From Acidobacteriota bacterium (GTDB taxonomy: Bacteria > Acidobacteriota > Vicinamibacteria > Vicinamibacterales > JACPPN01), in NCBI GenBank assembly GCA_016190995.1, contig JACPPN010000141.1, positions 1 through 45,644 on the forward strand: DNA of 45,644 nucleotides, in the 5' to 3' direction. The notes below the pieces were generated by a model. That model was not told the origin of the DNA. It was given only the letters and a program-made list of their open reading frames with translations, and ran no database searches. Of this stretch, positions 35,869 to 45,599 are shown piece after piece (the stretch's first letter is position 1; each line of letters begins with the position of its first letter). Made by a program: the position numbers and the translations under genes.

Positions 35869-37120
35869 GTTCCTCGATGCCCCGCAGGCCCATCCCGGTG
35901 TGCCGCTGCGCCGGATCGAAGCCTACACCGTCATCGGTGACCGACACGTTCAAGCCCTCCGGATCGCCGGTGAGACGCACGTGGACGCGACCTGGTCTTG
36001 CATGACGTACACAGTTGGTGAGCGCTTCCTGCACAACCCGATACACACACGTCCGATGCTGATCCGGTAAGGCGTCGAACTCCCCATCGACATCCAGATC
36101 CACTGGCATACCGTACCGGCGCGCGAAATCGCGTACGTGCCACTCCAGGGCTGGTTGCAAACCGAGATCGTCGAGCATGCTTGGACGAAGTCCGAGCGCG
36201 AGATCCCGCACGGTGTGGACGATGTCATCGACGAGTTGCCTGCACTCGGCGACCGCGGCGCCCAGTCGCGCCTCGGCGGGCGCTCTCAGTCGGTCGATGC
36301 GTCCCAGCTCCATCCTCAGCGCGGTGAGCACCTGTCCCACATGATCGTGCAGCTCCCTGGAGAGTTTCTTTCGTTCTTCCTCTTGCGTTGCGACGAGCTG
36401 CTGCGACAGGTCGCGCATCTGGTGTTCAGCCTCCTGGGCGGTCCGGCGCTGCTCTTCGGACCGGCGCTCGAGCACGCGCAGCCGAATGACAGCCGTGAGG
36501 GCGACGACGAGCCCGAGCAGGAGGCTTCTCCAGAGCAGCTTGTACAGATCGCTGCGCAAGGCGGCGTGCCGGCGAGTCACCTCCGCCTGCTGGGCCGTCA
36601 GGTTGGCGTTGTTGAGCTGCTCGATTTCCTCCGTAATTGTGAGGACCGCTTCGCGGCGCGGCAGCACCTCGCGGCGGAGAAACCTGGCGCTCTGGAGTAT
36701 TTTCTCGGCGGGGGTCCAGTCGAAGAGGGGATCGAAGGTCTGCCAATACTCATCGAGCTTGGCTTGAAGGCCCAGGATCTGTTCGTCACTTTCGCGGCGT
36801 CCGCGAGCCAGCGCCCGAAGTTCGGCCACGGTCGACATGTTGGTGCGGCGGAATTCAGCCAGTTGCTCGCGGTACTCCGGCGCCCGCTCACGCGCGGTAT
36901 CCAGCAGGTAGTCCCGTACGAAAATGCCTGACAGGTGCACATCGGCACGCAGGCGCCGGAGCTTGGTGTCCACGTTTCGATGGTGCGTGTTGAGTTGATC
37001 GAGCTGCGTGTAGATCTCCTGCGCCCTGCGGGACGCTGCGAGCACCGACATCATGACCAGCAGGAGGAGACCGCCAAGGGCCAGCGCCGCCACAGGCCAC
37101 GTCGTGAATCGCATGAGCAC
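35744..37120 (-). CDS. Sensor histidine kinase (HisKA_3/NarX-like)
   Basis: Two TM segments, CHASE3-like periplasmic helices, EEERKKLSRELHDHVGQVLTALRMEL, VVQEALTNCVRHA, DDGVGFDP, GMGLRGIEERV. Confidence 0.95.
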   Translation of the reverse strand: MLMRFTTWPVAALALGGLLLLVMMSVLAASRRAQEIYTQLDQLNTHHRNVDTKLRRLRADVHLSGIFVRDYLLDTARERAPEYREQLAEFRRTNMSTVAELRALARGRRESDEQILGLQAKLDEYWQTFDPLFDWTPAEKILQSARFLRREVLPRREAVLTITEEIEQLNNANLTAQQAEVTRRHAALRSDLYKLLWRSLLLGLVVALTAVIRLRVLERRSEEQRRTAQEAEHQMRDLSQQLVATQEEERKKLSRELHDHVGQVLTALRMELGRIDRLRAPAEARLGAAVAECRQLVDDIVHTVRDLALGLRPSMLDDLGLQPALEWHVRDFARRYGMPVDLDVDGEFDALPDQHRTCVYRVVQEALTNCVRHARPGRVHVRLTGDPEGLNVSVTDDGVGFDPAQRHTGMGLRGIEERVRELGGVMAVHSAPGAGTTLSIRLPLAIRTTEAALANTGR

Positions 37121-37341
37121 CTCCGAACGATCCCGCGAAGGACGGTCAGTCTAAGCGTACTCCGGCGGACCCTGTTGGTGCATCCGGTCAACAGGGGAGA
37201 GCCGCCGGGCCCGCGCGTCCTGAGTCGATTCCGGCTTCCCCCCAAGAACCACCAGACATCCCCTCTGAACCGGATAGCTCTCGCGGCTGCCCCTGCGGTC
37301 TACTGGGTTGCGAAGAGACGCCGCTTCAGGGGTCGCACACC

Positions 37342-38928
37342 ATGATGCAGCAACTCACAGCGGATGTGGCGGACGCGCGGACGGACGCAGCGGTCGGACC
37401 GTGGCTGAGGGCCTCCTGCGCCAATGAACAAGTCATCGTGCTGGCCAACCGGCAGCCGTTCAGACATGACTACGACCGGCAGGGCGGCATCGTCGTGAGG
37501 CATTCGCATTCGGGCGTTGTCAACGCCGTCGAACCGTTGCTGTCCGCGTGTTCCGGTGTGTGGGTGGCACACGGTGGAGGAACGGCCGATCGGGCTGCCG
37601 TGGGACATCGGGACAGCGTCGAGGTGCCGCCCGGCAATCCGGCCTATCGGCTCCGGCGGGTCTGGCTCGACGAACGGGAGGAACGGGGCTACTACGATGG
37701 TTTCGCAAATGAAGCCCTGTGGCCGTTGTGCCACCGCGCCTACGTGAAGCCGATCTTCCGCACGGACGACTTCAACATGTATCGAACTGTCAACGAGCGC
37801 TTCGCGGACGCCGTCCGCGACGAGGCCATCAGCGAATCCCCGCTCGTCCTGGTGCAGGACTACCATTTCGCGCTCGCGCCGCAACTGATTCGCGAGCGCC
37901 TTCGCCGGAGCGTGATCGTCACCTTCTGGCATATCCCATGGCCTCCTTGGCAGGACCTCGAGGTGTGCCCCTGGGGCCGCCACCTGCTGGAAGGGGTGCT
38001 GGGCAGCAACATTGTCGGGTTCCAGACGCCGTCGGATTGCGGGCATTTCATCGAGGCCGTCGACCGTAGCCTGGAGGCGCAGATCGACCACGATCGCCAT
38101 GTCATCACGTACGCCGGCCGTCGCGTCCTGGTGCGTGCCTATCCGGTCTCGATCGAGTGGCCGAGCCAATGGGCGGCCTGCTCGCCGTCCGTCGAGACTT
38201 GCCGCAAGGATGTGCGGGCGGGGCTCCGGTTGCGGCCGGACGTCCGACTCGGCGTGGGCGTGGATCGGATGGACTACACGAAAGGGCTCGAAGAAAAGTT
38301 CGGGGCCATCGAGCGGCTGCTCGATCGGTACCCCGAACTCAGGAACTCCTTCGCGTTTGTGCAACTGGCACAACCGACCAGGGCGCGACTGCCCGCGTAT
38401 CGCGAGCTCCGCGCGCGCCTAATGACTGCGGTCGAGCGAATCAACCGGCGCTTCGGTGGCGCGGGCCGCGGCCCGATCACGCTGCTCGAGGGCGACCACG
38501 CGCCACAGGACGTGTTCCGATATCTGCGCGCGGCCGATCTCTGCTACGTGGCAAGTCTTCACGATGGGATGAACCTGGTGAGCAAGGAGTTTGTCGGCGC
38601 GAGAGAGGACGAACAGGGTGTCCTCGTTCTCAGTAGGTTTGCCGGTGCCGCGGGCGAGCTCGGTGACGCGCTGATTGTCAATCCGTTGGATCTCGATGGC
38701 ACGGCAGACGCGCTGGCGCAGGCCCTTCGCATGGACCAGCGCGAACAGCGCAAGCGGATGCGGAACATGCGAGCGGTGGTCGCGCGATCGAGCGCCTACA
38801 CGTGGGCGGGACGGATCGTGTCCGACGCGGAGCGCCTGCGAGATGCCCGCCACGGGGGGACCACAACCGTCGTCGGATTGCGATCGCGGCCCCTATCCCG
38901 GCAAAGCCTCACTTTCGGAAACCGGTAG
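37342..38928 (+). CDS. otsA: Alpha,alpha-trehalose-phosphate synthase
   Basis: VLANRQPFRHDY; LVLVQDYHFALAPQLIRERL; FWHIPWPPW; GVDRMDYTKGLEEKFGAIERLLDRYPE; LHDGMNLVSKEFVGAR; LSRFAGAAGEL. Confidence 0.96.
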   Translation: MMQQLTADVADARTDAAVGPWLRASCANEQVIVLANRQPFRHDYDRQGGIVVRHSHSGVVNAVEPLLSACSGVWVAHGGGTADRAAVGHRDSVEVPPGNPAYRLRRVWLDEREERGYYDGFANEALWPLCHRAYVKPIFRTDDFNMYRTVNERFADAVRDEAISESPLVLVQDYHFALAPQLIRERLRRSVIVTFWHIPWPPWQDLEVCPWGRHLLEGVLGSNIVGFQTPSDCGHFIEAVDRSLEAQIDHDRHVITYAGRRVLVRAYPVSIEWPSQWAACSPSVETCRKDVRAGLRLRPDVRLGVGVDRMDYTKGLEEKFGAIERLLDRYPELRNSFAFVQLAQPTRARLPAYRELRARLMTAVERINRRFGGAGRGPITLLEGDHAPQDVFRYLRAADLCYVASLHDGMNLVSKEFVGAREDEQGVLVLSRFAGAAGELGDALIVNPLDLDGTADALAQALRMDQREQRKRMRNMRAVVARSSAYTWAGRIVSDAERLRDARHGGTTTVVGLRSRPLSRQSLTFGNR

Positions 38929-38962
38929 GCGGACGCGCGTCAAGGAGACTCGGGAGGCGCCG

Positions 38963-39310
38963 ATGCAGGCACATGCCGAGATGCTGATCTGCGTGCAGCG
39001 TGAATGGAACGGGTGGCGGACGGCGCAAGTCCGATTGCGAGATCTTCAGGATGTCCACTGGTTCCAGCCGAGCCGGGCACCGAACCCGCTGGTGCACGGC
39101 TACATATCCTGCGCGAACATCGTCGCTGGCCAGATTCCGCACGACTGCGAATGTACGCGTTCGCCGCATCGGCTGCTCGTTTGCGTCCTCAAGCGACACA
39201 GTACCGCAGCGGCGTATGCGGAGGTTGCGAGACGCGCTGACGAACAGCATACAGGGCCGCCGAGCGCACGCGCGCCGCGCTATCGCCATGAATCGTGTCA
39301 CTCGTGCTGA
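38963..39310 (+). CDS. Hypothetical protein
   Basis: MQAHAEMLICVQREWNGWRTAQVRLRDLQDVHWFQPSRAPNPLVHGYISCANIVAGQIPHDCECTRSPHRLLVCVL; ATG with GGGAGG upstream; no family recognised. Confidence 0.35.
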   Translation: MQAHAEMLICVQREWNGWRTAQVRLRDLQDVHWFQPSRAPNPLVHGYISCANIVAGQIPHDCECTRSPHRLLVCVLKRHSTAAAYAEVARRADEQHTGPPSARAPRYRHESCHSC

Positions 39311-39737
39311 ATTGTCGCGCGAAGCCCGCCATCCCCGCACAGACGCGTCACGGGCGAGGGCACCGCCGAGTCCGTGTGCGGCGCTTTCTGTTCAGCCGAG
39401 CTGCCAGCATTTGATCGATCGCGGCGACGGGGCGTTCTGTTCTTCGATCCGGCAAGTCCTTTTGGCGATTCCGCCCGAGACACGCACGTTCATCAGAGAC
39501 GTACTGGGCGTCATTGAGGAGCTCGACAGGTTTCCACCTGCACGGCGAGATTCCAGCCCTCGGCCCTGGACGGCCGAGTTCGATCTGCGCTCTCATCGGG
39601 CCCCATCTCAAGCGCGCTGGAGACTTGTCTCGGGAAGGCGCTATGGTAAGATTGAGTGTTAGCGTCGGCCCTGGGGATAGTGGCCCTGGACATTTAGAAT
39701 CAATAGGTTATACGCGGCCAAAAGCTCAAGAGGTCTT

Positions 39738-39902
39738 ACCACAGAGGCTGCAGAGGGCACCGAAAATCAGTAACGAAGCTGTGACTCAAACCGACGGGTA
39801 GGAACAACGCCTCAGTGGCGCTGAAGCTTCGTTACAAGGAATCATGGACCGGTGGCTCTGTGGGCTCTGTGCACGCTGTGGTGAGGGCTGTGCCTCTGTG
39901 GT
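39738..39902. repeat. Imperfect palindromic intergenic element (ACCACAGAG family)
   Basis: Outer arms ACCACAGAGGC (39738-39748) / GCCTCTGTGGT (39892-39902); inner arms GTAACGAAGCT (39770-39780) / AGCTTCGTTAC (39825-39835). Confidence 0.8.
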
Positions 39903-39935
39903 GAGACCGTACGCTGAAGTCCTGCACGGCACCAG

Positions 39936-40418
39936 ATGTCGCAGGCTGATCCGATGGCTCACGACGACATGATGCGCGCCGCGCTCGACCAAGCGCGCCG
40001 GGCGCTGGCCGTCGACGAGGTGCCCGTCGGGGCAGTGGTCGTGCTCGGTGGGAAGATCGTCGGAGCTGGCTTCAATCAGCCGATTTGGCGGCACGACCCT
40101 ACGGCCCATGCCGAGATCGTCGCGCTTCGCGACGCGGCGTCGCGGCTCGCCAACTATCGGTTGGCAGGCTCGACCCTCTACGTCACGGTCGAACCGTGCC
40201 TCATGTGCGTCGGGGCGATCGTGCACGCGCGCGTGGACACGCTGGTGTTCGGCACACCGGAGCCGAAAGCGGGCGCGGTGGTTTCGACAATGCGCGCCTT
40301 CGAGCATCCGGCCCTGAACCATCGAGTGAACGCGATCAGCGGCGTGCTTGAAGAGGAGTGCCGCGAGATCATCCGGGAGTTCTTCCGCGAAAGGCGCGGG
40401 AAGGTGGGATCAATCTGA
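39936..40418 (+). CDS. tadA: tRNA adenosine(34) deaminase
   Basis: DPTAHAEIVALRDAASRLANYRLAGSTLYVTVEPCLMCVGAIVHARVDTLVFG: HAE and PCxxC deaminase motifs. Confidence 0.95.
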   Translation: MSQADPMAHDDMMRAALDQARRALAVDEVPVGAVVVLGGKIVGAGFNQPIWRHDPTAHAEIVALRDAASRLANYRLAGSTLYVTVEPCLMCVGAIVHARVDTLVFGTPEPKAGAVVSTMRAFEHPALNHRVNAISGVLEEECREIIREFFRERRGKVGSI

Positions 40419-40538
40419 CCACAGAGCGCACAGGGGACACAGAGATCCAGAAGCAACAGGTCGTCGCTTGTTCTGCAGGGTAGCTCCGCGAAGGCGACGG
40501 AGACCGGGGCCCACCGCGCGCTTCTTTTCTCGATCTCT

Positions 40539-40591
40539 GTAGAACAAACGCCGGAGAACGTGTTTTCCTGACAAGAAAGCGTTTGTTCTAC
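40539..40591. repeat. 13-bp perfect inverted repeat with 27-nt loop
   Basis: GTAGAACAAACGC (40539-40551) / GCGTTTGTTCTAC (40579-40591). Confidence 0.85.
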
Positions 40592-40698
40592 TAGATCGGC
40601 GGGCCCGACGGGCCCGCGCCAGCGCGGGTGCCCAGTGGTTTGGTTGCGGGGCAGCCGCGCTGTGGTCTCTGCGGTGAATCAACAGCCTCACGACGTGC

Positions 40699-40789
40699 GG
40701 AGAGGTACCGAAGTGGTCGTAACGGGGGCGCCTCGAAAGCGTCTTGTCGGGTAACCGGCACGGGGGTTCGAATCCCCCCCTCTCCGCCA
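40699..40789 (+). tRNA. tRNA-Ser (anticodon CGA)
   Basis: GGAGAGG acceptor pairs CCTCTCC, discriminator G, encoded CCA; anticodon loop CTCGAAA; long variable arm TGTCGGGTAACCGGCAC; T-arm CGGGGGTTCGAATCCCCC. Confidence 0.96.
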
Positions 40790-40903
40790 ACCCTTCTTTT
40801 CATCCACCGCGGCCCCCGCTGCGAGCTCTGCCTTCGTATTCCTGTGACCCGTGCGAGACTGCGGCGCTTGACCGCTCAGCTGCGGCGCCCCTAAGCTGCC
40901 AAC

Positions 40904-41512
40904 ATGGCACTTGGACCGTGGCTTCAGCTGTTCGACGCCGTGGGCGGGCTGGTCGACGTGTCGAGGCGCTGGCGGGCGGGCAGCCGCACTCCGCGGACCG
41001 ATGCGCTGTCGTCGTCGTCGACGGCCGGTATTGGCCAGCTCGAGGCGCGCCTTGCGGGCGTCGTGGTTGCCGCTCTGAGAGAGGCGTTCGATCGCGATCG
41101 CGCGCGCCTGGATCTGGAGCGCACGGCGCTCGAGGCCGAGCGCGAACGCGCGCAACAGGCGTTCGGTGCCGAGCTGCTGCGTCAGGAGGCGGATCGGCTG
41201 ATCTTCCAGATGCGCCTCATCGCCGCCATGAGCCTGATTGCCTGGATAACCTCGGCCGTGTTCATTCCCTGGCTTCCAGGAATCCGCCACGGCATGCCGC
41301 GCATTCTTCTCGGTTCCGGCTGGGCCGCGCTCATCGCGACGATAGCGGCCGCGCTTGCGGCCCATGCGACCTTGATACGGGAGCTTGCCGCGATGCGAGC
41401 AACGCCTGTATCTGGACCGCTGCTGCGGCGGGCGTGGATTGAGCCCCTCGCCGCCATCCTGCTCATCGTGGGGCTGACTCTGACCGCAGCCAGTCTTCTC
41501 GCCAGTCTGTGA
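40904..41512 (+). CDS. Hypothetical membrane protein with coiled-coil segment
   Basis: Basic helical stretch LDLERTALEAERERAQQAF followed by three hydrophobic segments. Confidence 0.65.
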   Translation: MALGPWLQLFDAVGGLVDVSRRWRAGSRTPRTDALSSSSTAGIGQLEARLAGVVVAALREAFDRDRARLDLERTALEAERERAQQAFGAELLRQEADRLIFQMRLIAAMSLIAWITSAVFIPWLPGIRHGMPRILLGSGWAALIATIAAALAAHATLIRELAAMRATPVSGPLLRRAWIEPLAAILLIVGLTLTAASLLASL

Positions 41513-41753
41513 GCGGATCACTATTTGCTCGGATTCTGCTGACGACTCCGTGTCCAGCAGCCAATAGTGCAAGTCCGGCGTCGCCCCGAATACAGCCGGA
41601 CCTGTACCACGGGCTGCCAAGTCCTGACGAGGGGCCCGGGCTGCGTGCTGCGCTGTCGAAGACGCCGCTGGAGGCCCATACACCAGCCGGACGCCCCAAT
41701 GACGCACGACTGATGTGCGAGCGAACGGCGGCCGACAGATAATCCGGGGTCCA

Positions 41754-44012
41754 ATGGAACGACCGAGCCTTTCCGACGAGCGCATCGATCAGGCACTTGA
41801 ATCGCTCATTCGCGGCACAAACGGAGATCCGTTTGCCGTGCTGGGTCCGCACTTGGTCACGGTGGATGGCCGGACCGCGCTCGCCATCCGGGCGTGCCAG
41901 CCTCATGCGGCCGGTCTCGAGGTGATACGGCGATCACCCTTGGGCTCACCGGTGGTGCCGATGACGCGCCGTCATCCGGCCGGCGTCTTCGAGGCGGTCC
42001 TCGAGTCCGAAGACTCGATCATCGACTACCGGTTGCGGGTCACCATGCGCAATGGGCACTCGATCGAGGTCGATGATCCGTACCGTTACGGCCAGATTCT
42101 GAGCGAGTTCGACATCCATCTGTTCGGCGAGGGCAGGCTCTATCGCGCGTTCGAGCGCTTCGGCGCGCACCCGATGCGCGTGGGTGATGCTGACGGGGTG
42201 CACTTCGTGATCTGGGCTCCCAACGCCGAACGTGTCAGCGTCGTCGGCGATCTCAACAACTGGGACGGCCGCGTTCACGGGATGCGCCAGCTCACGCCCA
42301 GCGGGGTCTGGGAGCTCTTCGTTCCGGGACTGCACGAGGGCGAGCGCTACAAGTTCGAGATCCGCGCGCGCGCGCACGGCCTTCTGCTGCACAAGGCCGA
42401 CCCGTTCGGCTTTCAGTTCGAGGTCCCGCCACAGTCGGCTGCCATCGTCCATCGGCTGGATCGGCATGTCTGGCGCGACGAGCGATGGATGTCGGAGCGT
42501 GCGCAGAAGAGCTCCTGGTACGAGCGACCGCTCGCCATCTACGAAGTGCACCTTGCGTCCTGGGCACGCGCCGTCGGTGAAGGCGATCGGCCGCTGACCT
42601 ATCGGGAGCTGGCGGCGCGCCTGATCCCGTACGTCAGGGACATGGGCTACACCCACATTGAGCTGCTTCCGGTCATGGAACATCCGTTCGGCGGCTCGTG
42701 GGGATATCAGGTGACCGGCTTTTTCGCGCCGACGGCGCGGCTCGGATCGGCCGACGACTTCCGCGCGCTCGTCGACGCATGTCATCGGGAAGGCATCGGG
42801 GTCATCCTGGATTGGGTGCCGGCGCATTTCCCGAGGGACGCCCACGGGCTCGCGAGATTCGACGGTACGGCGCTGTACGAACACGAAGATCCGCGCCAGG
42901 GCGAGCACCAGGACTGGGGCACGCTGCTTTTCAACTACGGGCGAAACGAGGTCCGCAATTTTCTGCTGACGAATGCCCTCTTCTGGCTGGACCAGTATCA
43001 CATCGACGGCCTGCGGGTCGACGCGGTGGCGTCGATGCTGTACCTGGACTACTCGCGGCGCGCCGACCAGTGGGTGCCCAACAAGTACGGCGGCCGCGAG
43101 AATCTGGATGCCATCGAGTTCATTCGGGAGCTGAACACCCGCACGCATGCCGAGTATCCGGGCACGATGACCATTGCCGAGGAATCGACCGCGTGGCCCG
43201 CGGTCAGCCGTCCGGTGTACGTCGGCGGTCTCGGCTTCTCGTACAAGTGGAACATGGGATGGATGCACGACATCCTCCAGTACGTGGGTCAGGATCCCAT
43301 CTACCGGAAGTACTCGCATCGCAACGTGACCTTCTCGATGCTGTACGCCTATACCGAGAACTTCATCCTGCCCTTCTCGCACGACGAGGTCGTGCACGGC
43401 AAGCGATCGCTCATCGAGAAGATTCCGGGCGACCGGTGGCAGCAGAGCGCGACGCTTCGCGCGCTGTTCGGGTTCATGTATGGCCACCCCGGCAAGAAGC
43501 TCATGTTCATGGGAAACGAGTTCGGCCAGCTTCGCGAGTGGAATCACGACCGCAGCCTCGACTGGCATCTGCTCGCGGAGCGGCATCACGCGGGCATTCG
43601 CCTGTGGGTGCGCGACCTGAATGCGGTGTACCAGGCGGAACGGTCGCTTCACGAAATGGACTTCACGTCCGACGGCTTCCAGTGGATTGACTGCAACGAC
43701 AACGAGAACAGCATCGTCGCATTCGTGCGGCGGGCGCGCGACGCGTCCGATTACGTGATCATCGTGCTGAACTTCACGCCTGTCCCCCGGTTCGGGTATC
43801 GCGTCGGCGTCCCCGAGCCGGGAAGGTATCGCGAGCTTCTCAACAGTGACGGCGGTGTCTACGGTGGGAGCGACCTGGGCAACGGCGGCTCCGTCGATTC
43901 CGATCCGGTCCCGCAGCACGGCCACCCGCAGTCATTGAGCCTCGTCCTGCCGCCCGTGTCATGCCTCGTCTTCAAGATCAATCGCGCGGCAGCCGCCGCG
44001 GCGACATCGTGA
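41754..44012 (+). CDS. glgB: 1,4-alpha-glucan branching enzyme
   Basis: DPFAVLGPH; VHFVIWAPNAERVSVVGDLNNWDGR; LLPVMEHPFGGSWGYQVTGFFAPT; GLRVDAVASMLYLDYSR; TIAEESTAWP; LPFSHDEVVHGK. Confidence 0.97.
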   Translation: MERPSLSDERIDQALESLIRGTNGDPFAVLGPHLVTVDGRTALAIRACQPHAAGLEVIRRSPLGSPVVPMTRRHPAGVFEAVLESEDSIIDYRLRVTMRNGHSIEVDDPYRYGQILSEFDIHLFGEGRLYRAFERFGAHPMRVGDADGVHFVIWAPNAERVSVVGDLNNWDGRVHGMRQLTPSGVWELFVPGLHEGERYKFEIRARAHGLLLHKADPFGFQFEVPPQSAAIVHRLDRHVWRDERWMSERAQKSSWYERPLAIYEVHLASWARAVGEGDRPLTYRELAARLIPYVRDMGYTHIELLPVMEHPFGGSWGYQVTGFFAPTARLGSADDFRALVDACHREGIGVILDWVPAHFPRDAHGLARFDGTALYEHEDPRQGEHQDWGTLLFNYGRNEVRNFLLTNALFWLDQYHIDGLRVDAVASMLYLDYSRRADQWVPNKYGGRENLDAIEFIRELNTRTHAEYPGTMTIAEESTAWPAVSRPVYVGGLGFSYKWNMGWMHDILQYVGQDPIYRKYSHRNVTFSMLYAYTENFILPFSHDEVVHGKRSLIEKIPGDRWQQSATLRALFGFMYGHPGKKLMFMGNEFGQLREWNHDRSLDWHLLAERHHAGIRLWVRDLNAVYQAERSLHEMDFTSDGFQWIDCNDNENSIVAFVRRARDASDYVIIVLNFTPVPRFGYRVGVPEPGRYRELLNSDGGVYGGSDLGNGGSVDSDPVPQHGHPQSLSLVLPPVSCLVFKINRAAAAAATS

Positions 44013-44028
44013 GACAGCTTCGAAGCTG

Positions 44029-45219
44029 ATGCGACTTCTCGGTTCCCGCCCCGCCGCGGTCGTGCTCGTCACCTGTGCGACGTTTGTCGACGTCCTCGCG
44101 TACTCGTCGGCGATTCCGATTTTTCCCAATCTCGGCACGCGATTGGGAGCGAGCCCGACGGTTATCGGGCTGTTGTTCTCAGCGTTCGGCTTCAGCCTGC
44201 TCGCGGTCTCGATCCCGATGGGCGCTGTTTCGGACCGAATCGGCCGGAAGAAGCCACTGGTCGCCGGCATGCTCGCGCTGGCCGCCGCGACCCTGATGCT
44301 TGCGTGGCTGCACACCATCCCGTGGCTCTTTGTGGCGCGCTTGATGCAAGGTGCCGCAGACGCCGTCACGTGGGTCGTCGGCTTTGCGCTTCTCGCGGAT
44401 CTCTATGGACCGACCGAGCGCGGTCGTGTCATGGGCAGCGTGATTTCCGCGACGACCGTGTCGCTGATGATCGGGCCGCCATTCGGCGGATGGCTGTACG
44501 AGATGGGCGGCATGACCCTGCCGTTTGTCAGCGTGGCTCTGCTGGCCGCAGGCGTCGCGCTCGCCTTTGCCATGCAGCCGGACACCCGTCCCGGCCCCAG
44601 CGCGTCGAGTGGGCGGATGAGCGAGGTGCTGCTGGCGCCGGCCATGGTGCGATGCGCCTTCGCGGCGGCCGCCGCGGCCGCCACGCTCACGATGATTGAA
44701 CCGGTGTGGCCATTGTTTCTCGACACGCGCCTCGGGCTGCACCCCGCCGAGATCGGCCTGCTGTTCGGAATCGGTGCGGTCACGTCCGCCATGCTTCACC
44801 CGTGGTACGGCCGCCTGAGCGATCGGTTCGGGGGCCGGCGCCTCACCGTGGCGGGGCTGCTCGGCGGCGCGCTGGCGATGCCGTTGATGGCCGGGCCCGA
44901 CAGCATGGTTTCCGCTGCGGTTCGAATGGTGTTGTTATCGGCGGCGATTGGGCTTGCTATCACACCGTCGCTGAGCTTCATCGCCGAAGCGGCATCGGCG
45001 GCTGGCGTTGAGACGTTCGGCGTGGTGTATGGGATCTACAACGTCGCGTGGGGCGCCGGCGTCCTTGTGGGTCCCGCCCTCGGCGGCTTCCTCTACGAGA
45101 GGATTGGGTTCCAGTGGTTGTGCCTCGTATGGGCGCCCTGTCTCGTGACCGCCGCCTGGGTCATCGGTCGGGCCCGGCTGGTGCCTGCGGCCAAGCCCGT
45201 CGTGGAAGCTTCCGGGTGA
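44029..45219 (+). CDS. MFS transporter
   Basis: 12-TM pattern; IPMGAVSDRIGRKKPLV; MLHPWYGRLSDRFGGRRLTVAGLL. Confidence 0.92.
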   Translation: MRLLGSRPAAVVLVTCATFVDVLAYSSAIPIFPNLGTRLGASPTVIGLLFSAFGFSLLAVSIPMGAVSDRIGRKKPLVAGMLALAAATLMLAWLHTIPWLFVARLMQGAADAVTWVVGFALLADLYGPTERGRVMGSVISATTVSLMIGPPFGGWLYEMGGMTLPFVSVALLAAGVALAFAMQPDTRPGPSASSGRMSEVLLAPAMVRCAFAAAAAAATLTMIEPVWPLFLDTRLGLHPAEIGLLFGIGAVTSAMLHPWYGRLSDRFGGRRLTVAGLLGGALAMPLMAGPDSMVSAAVRMVLLSAAIGLAITPSLSFIAEAASAAGVETFGVVYGIYNVAWGAGVLVGPALGGFLYERIGFQWLCLVWAPCLVTAAWVIGRARLVPAAKPVVEASG

Positions 45220-45233
45220 GAGGATGTGAGCGG

Positions 45234-45572
45234 ATGCGACTCGAGCAGCCTCATCAATTGACCCTGGACGAGGCTAAACAGCGGATCAACCAGCTCGCGG
45301 ACCCGCTCATAGAGGGACCGCACCCGGCGGGCGTCGAGATCCGGGACGCCGAGAAGGTGTGGTCCGGCGACGTCCTGGCATTCTGCTTCGACGCGCGAAA
45401 GGGTTTCTTTCGCACGATGATTCACGGCGCGGTGAACGTCGGCGGCGACATCGTCGTGTTCGACTGCGACATTCCGGCCTTCGTGATCATGTTCGTCGGC
45501 GAGCAGCGGATTCTTGACGCCGCTCCACTCGGTGCGACCGTCCTTCACGAGATCGTCGAAGCTGTAGTGTGA
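45234..45572 (+). CDS. Polyhydroxyalkanoic acid system-like protein (PHA_gran_rgn family) with altered C-terminus
   Basis: PHQLTLDEAKQRINQLADPLI...GDVLAFCFDARKGFFRTMIHGAVNVGGDIVVFDCDIPAFVIMFVGEQRI; last about 23 aa are antisense to an EVE-domain-like start. Confidence 0.5.
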   Translation: MRLEQPHQLTLDEAKQRINQLADPLIEGPHPAGVEIRDAEKVWSGDVLAFCFDARKGFFRTMIHGAVNVGGDIVVFDCDIPAFVIMFVGEQRILDAAPLGATVLHEIVEAVV

Positions 45573-45599
45573 GGGTTCTTCCTTGAAGAGCCAGTTCAC
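45503..45599 (-). pseudogene. EVE-domain protein N-terminal fragment
   Basis: MNWLFKEEPSHYSFDDLVKDGRTEWSGVKNPL is the classic EVE-domain N-terminus; downstream translation loses similarity. Confidence 0.6.

Noticed and set aside
36137-36931. 264-aa plus-strand ORF within the histidine kinase
   Set aside because: Antisense to conserved HisKA_3 kinase; no domain signature.
40688-41785. 365-aa minus-strand ORF covering the tRNA-Ser
   Set aside because: Runs through a well-formed tRNA gene and antisense to a plausible membrane protein.
41946-43925. 659-aa minus-strand ORF antisense to glgB
   Set aside because: Mirror frame of a well conserved branching enzyme; no recognisable domain.
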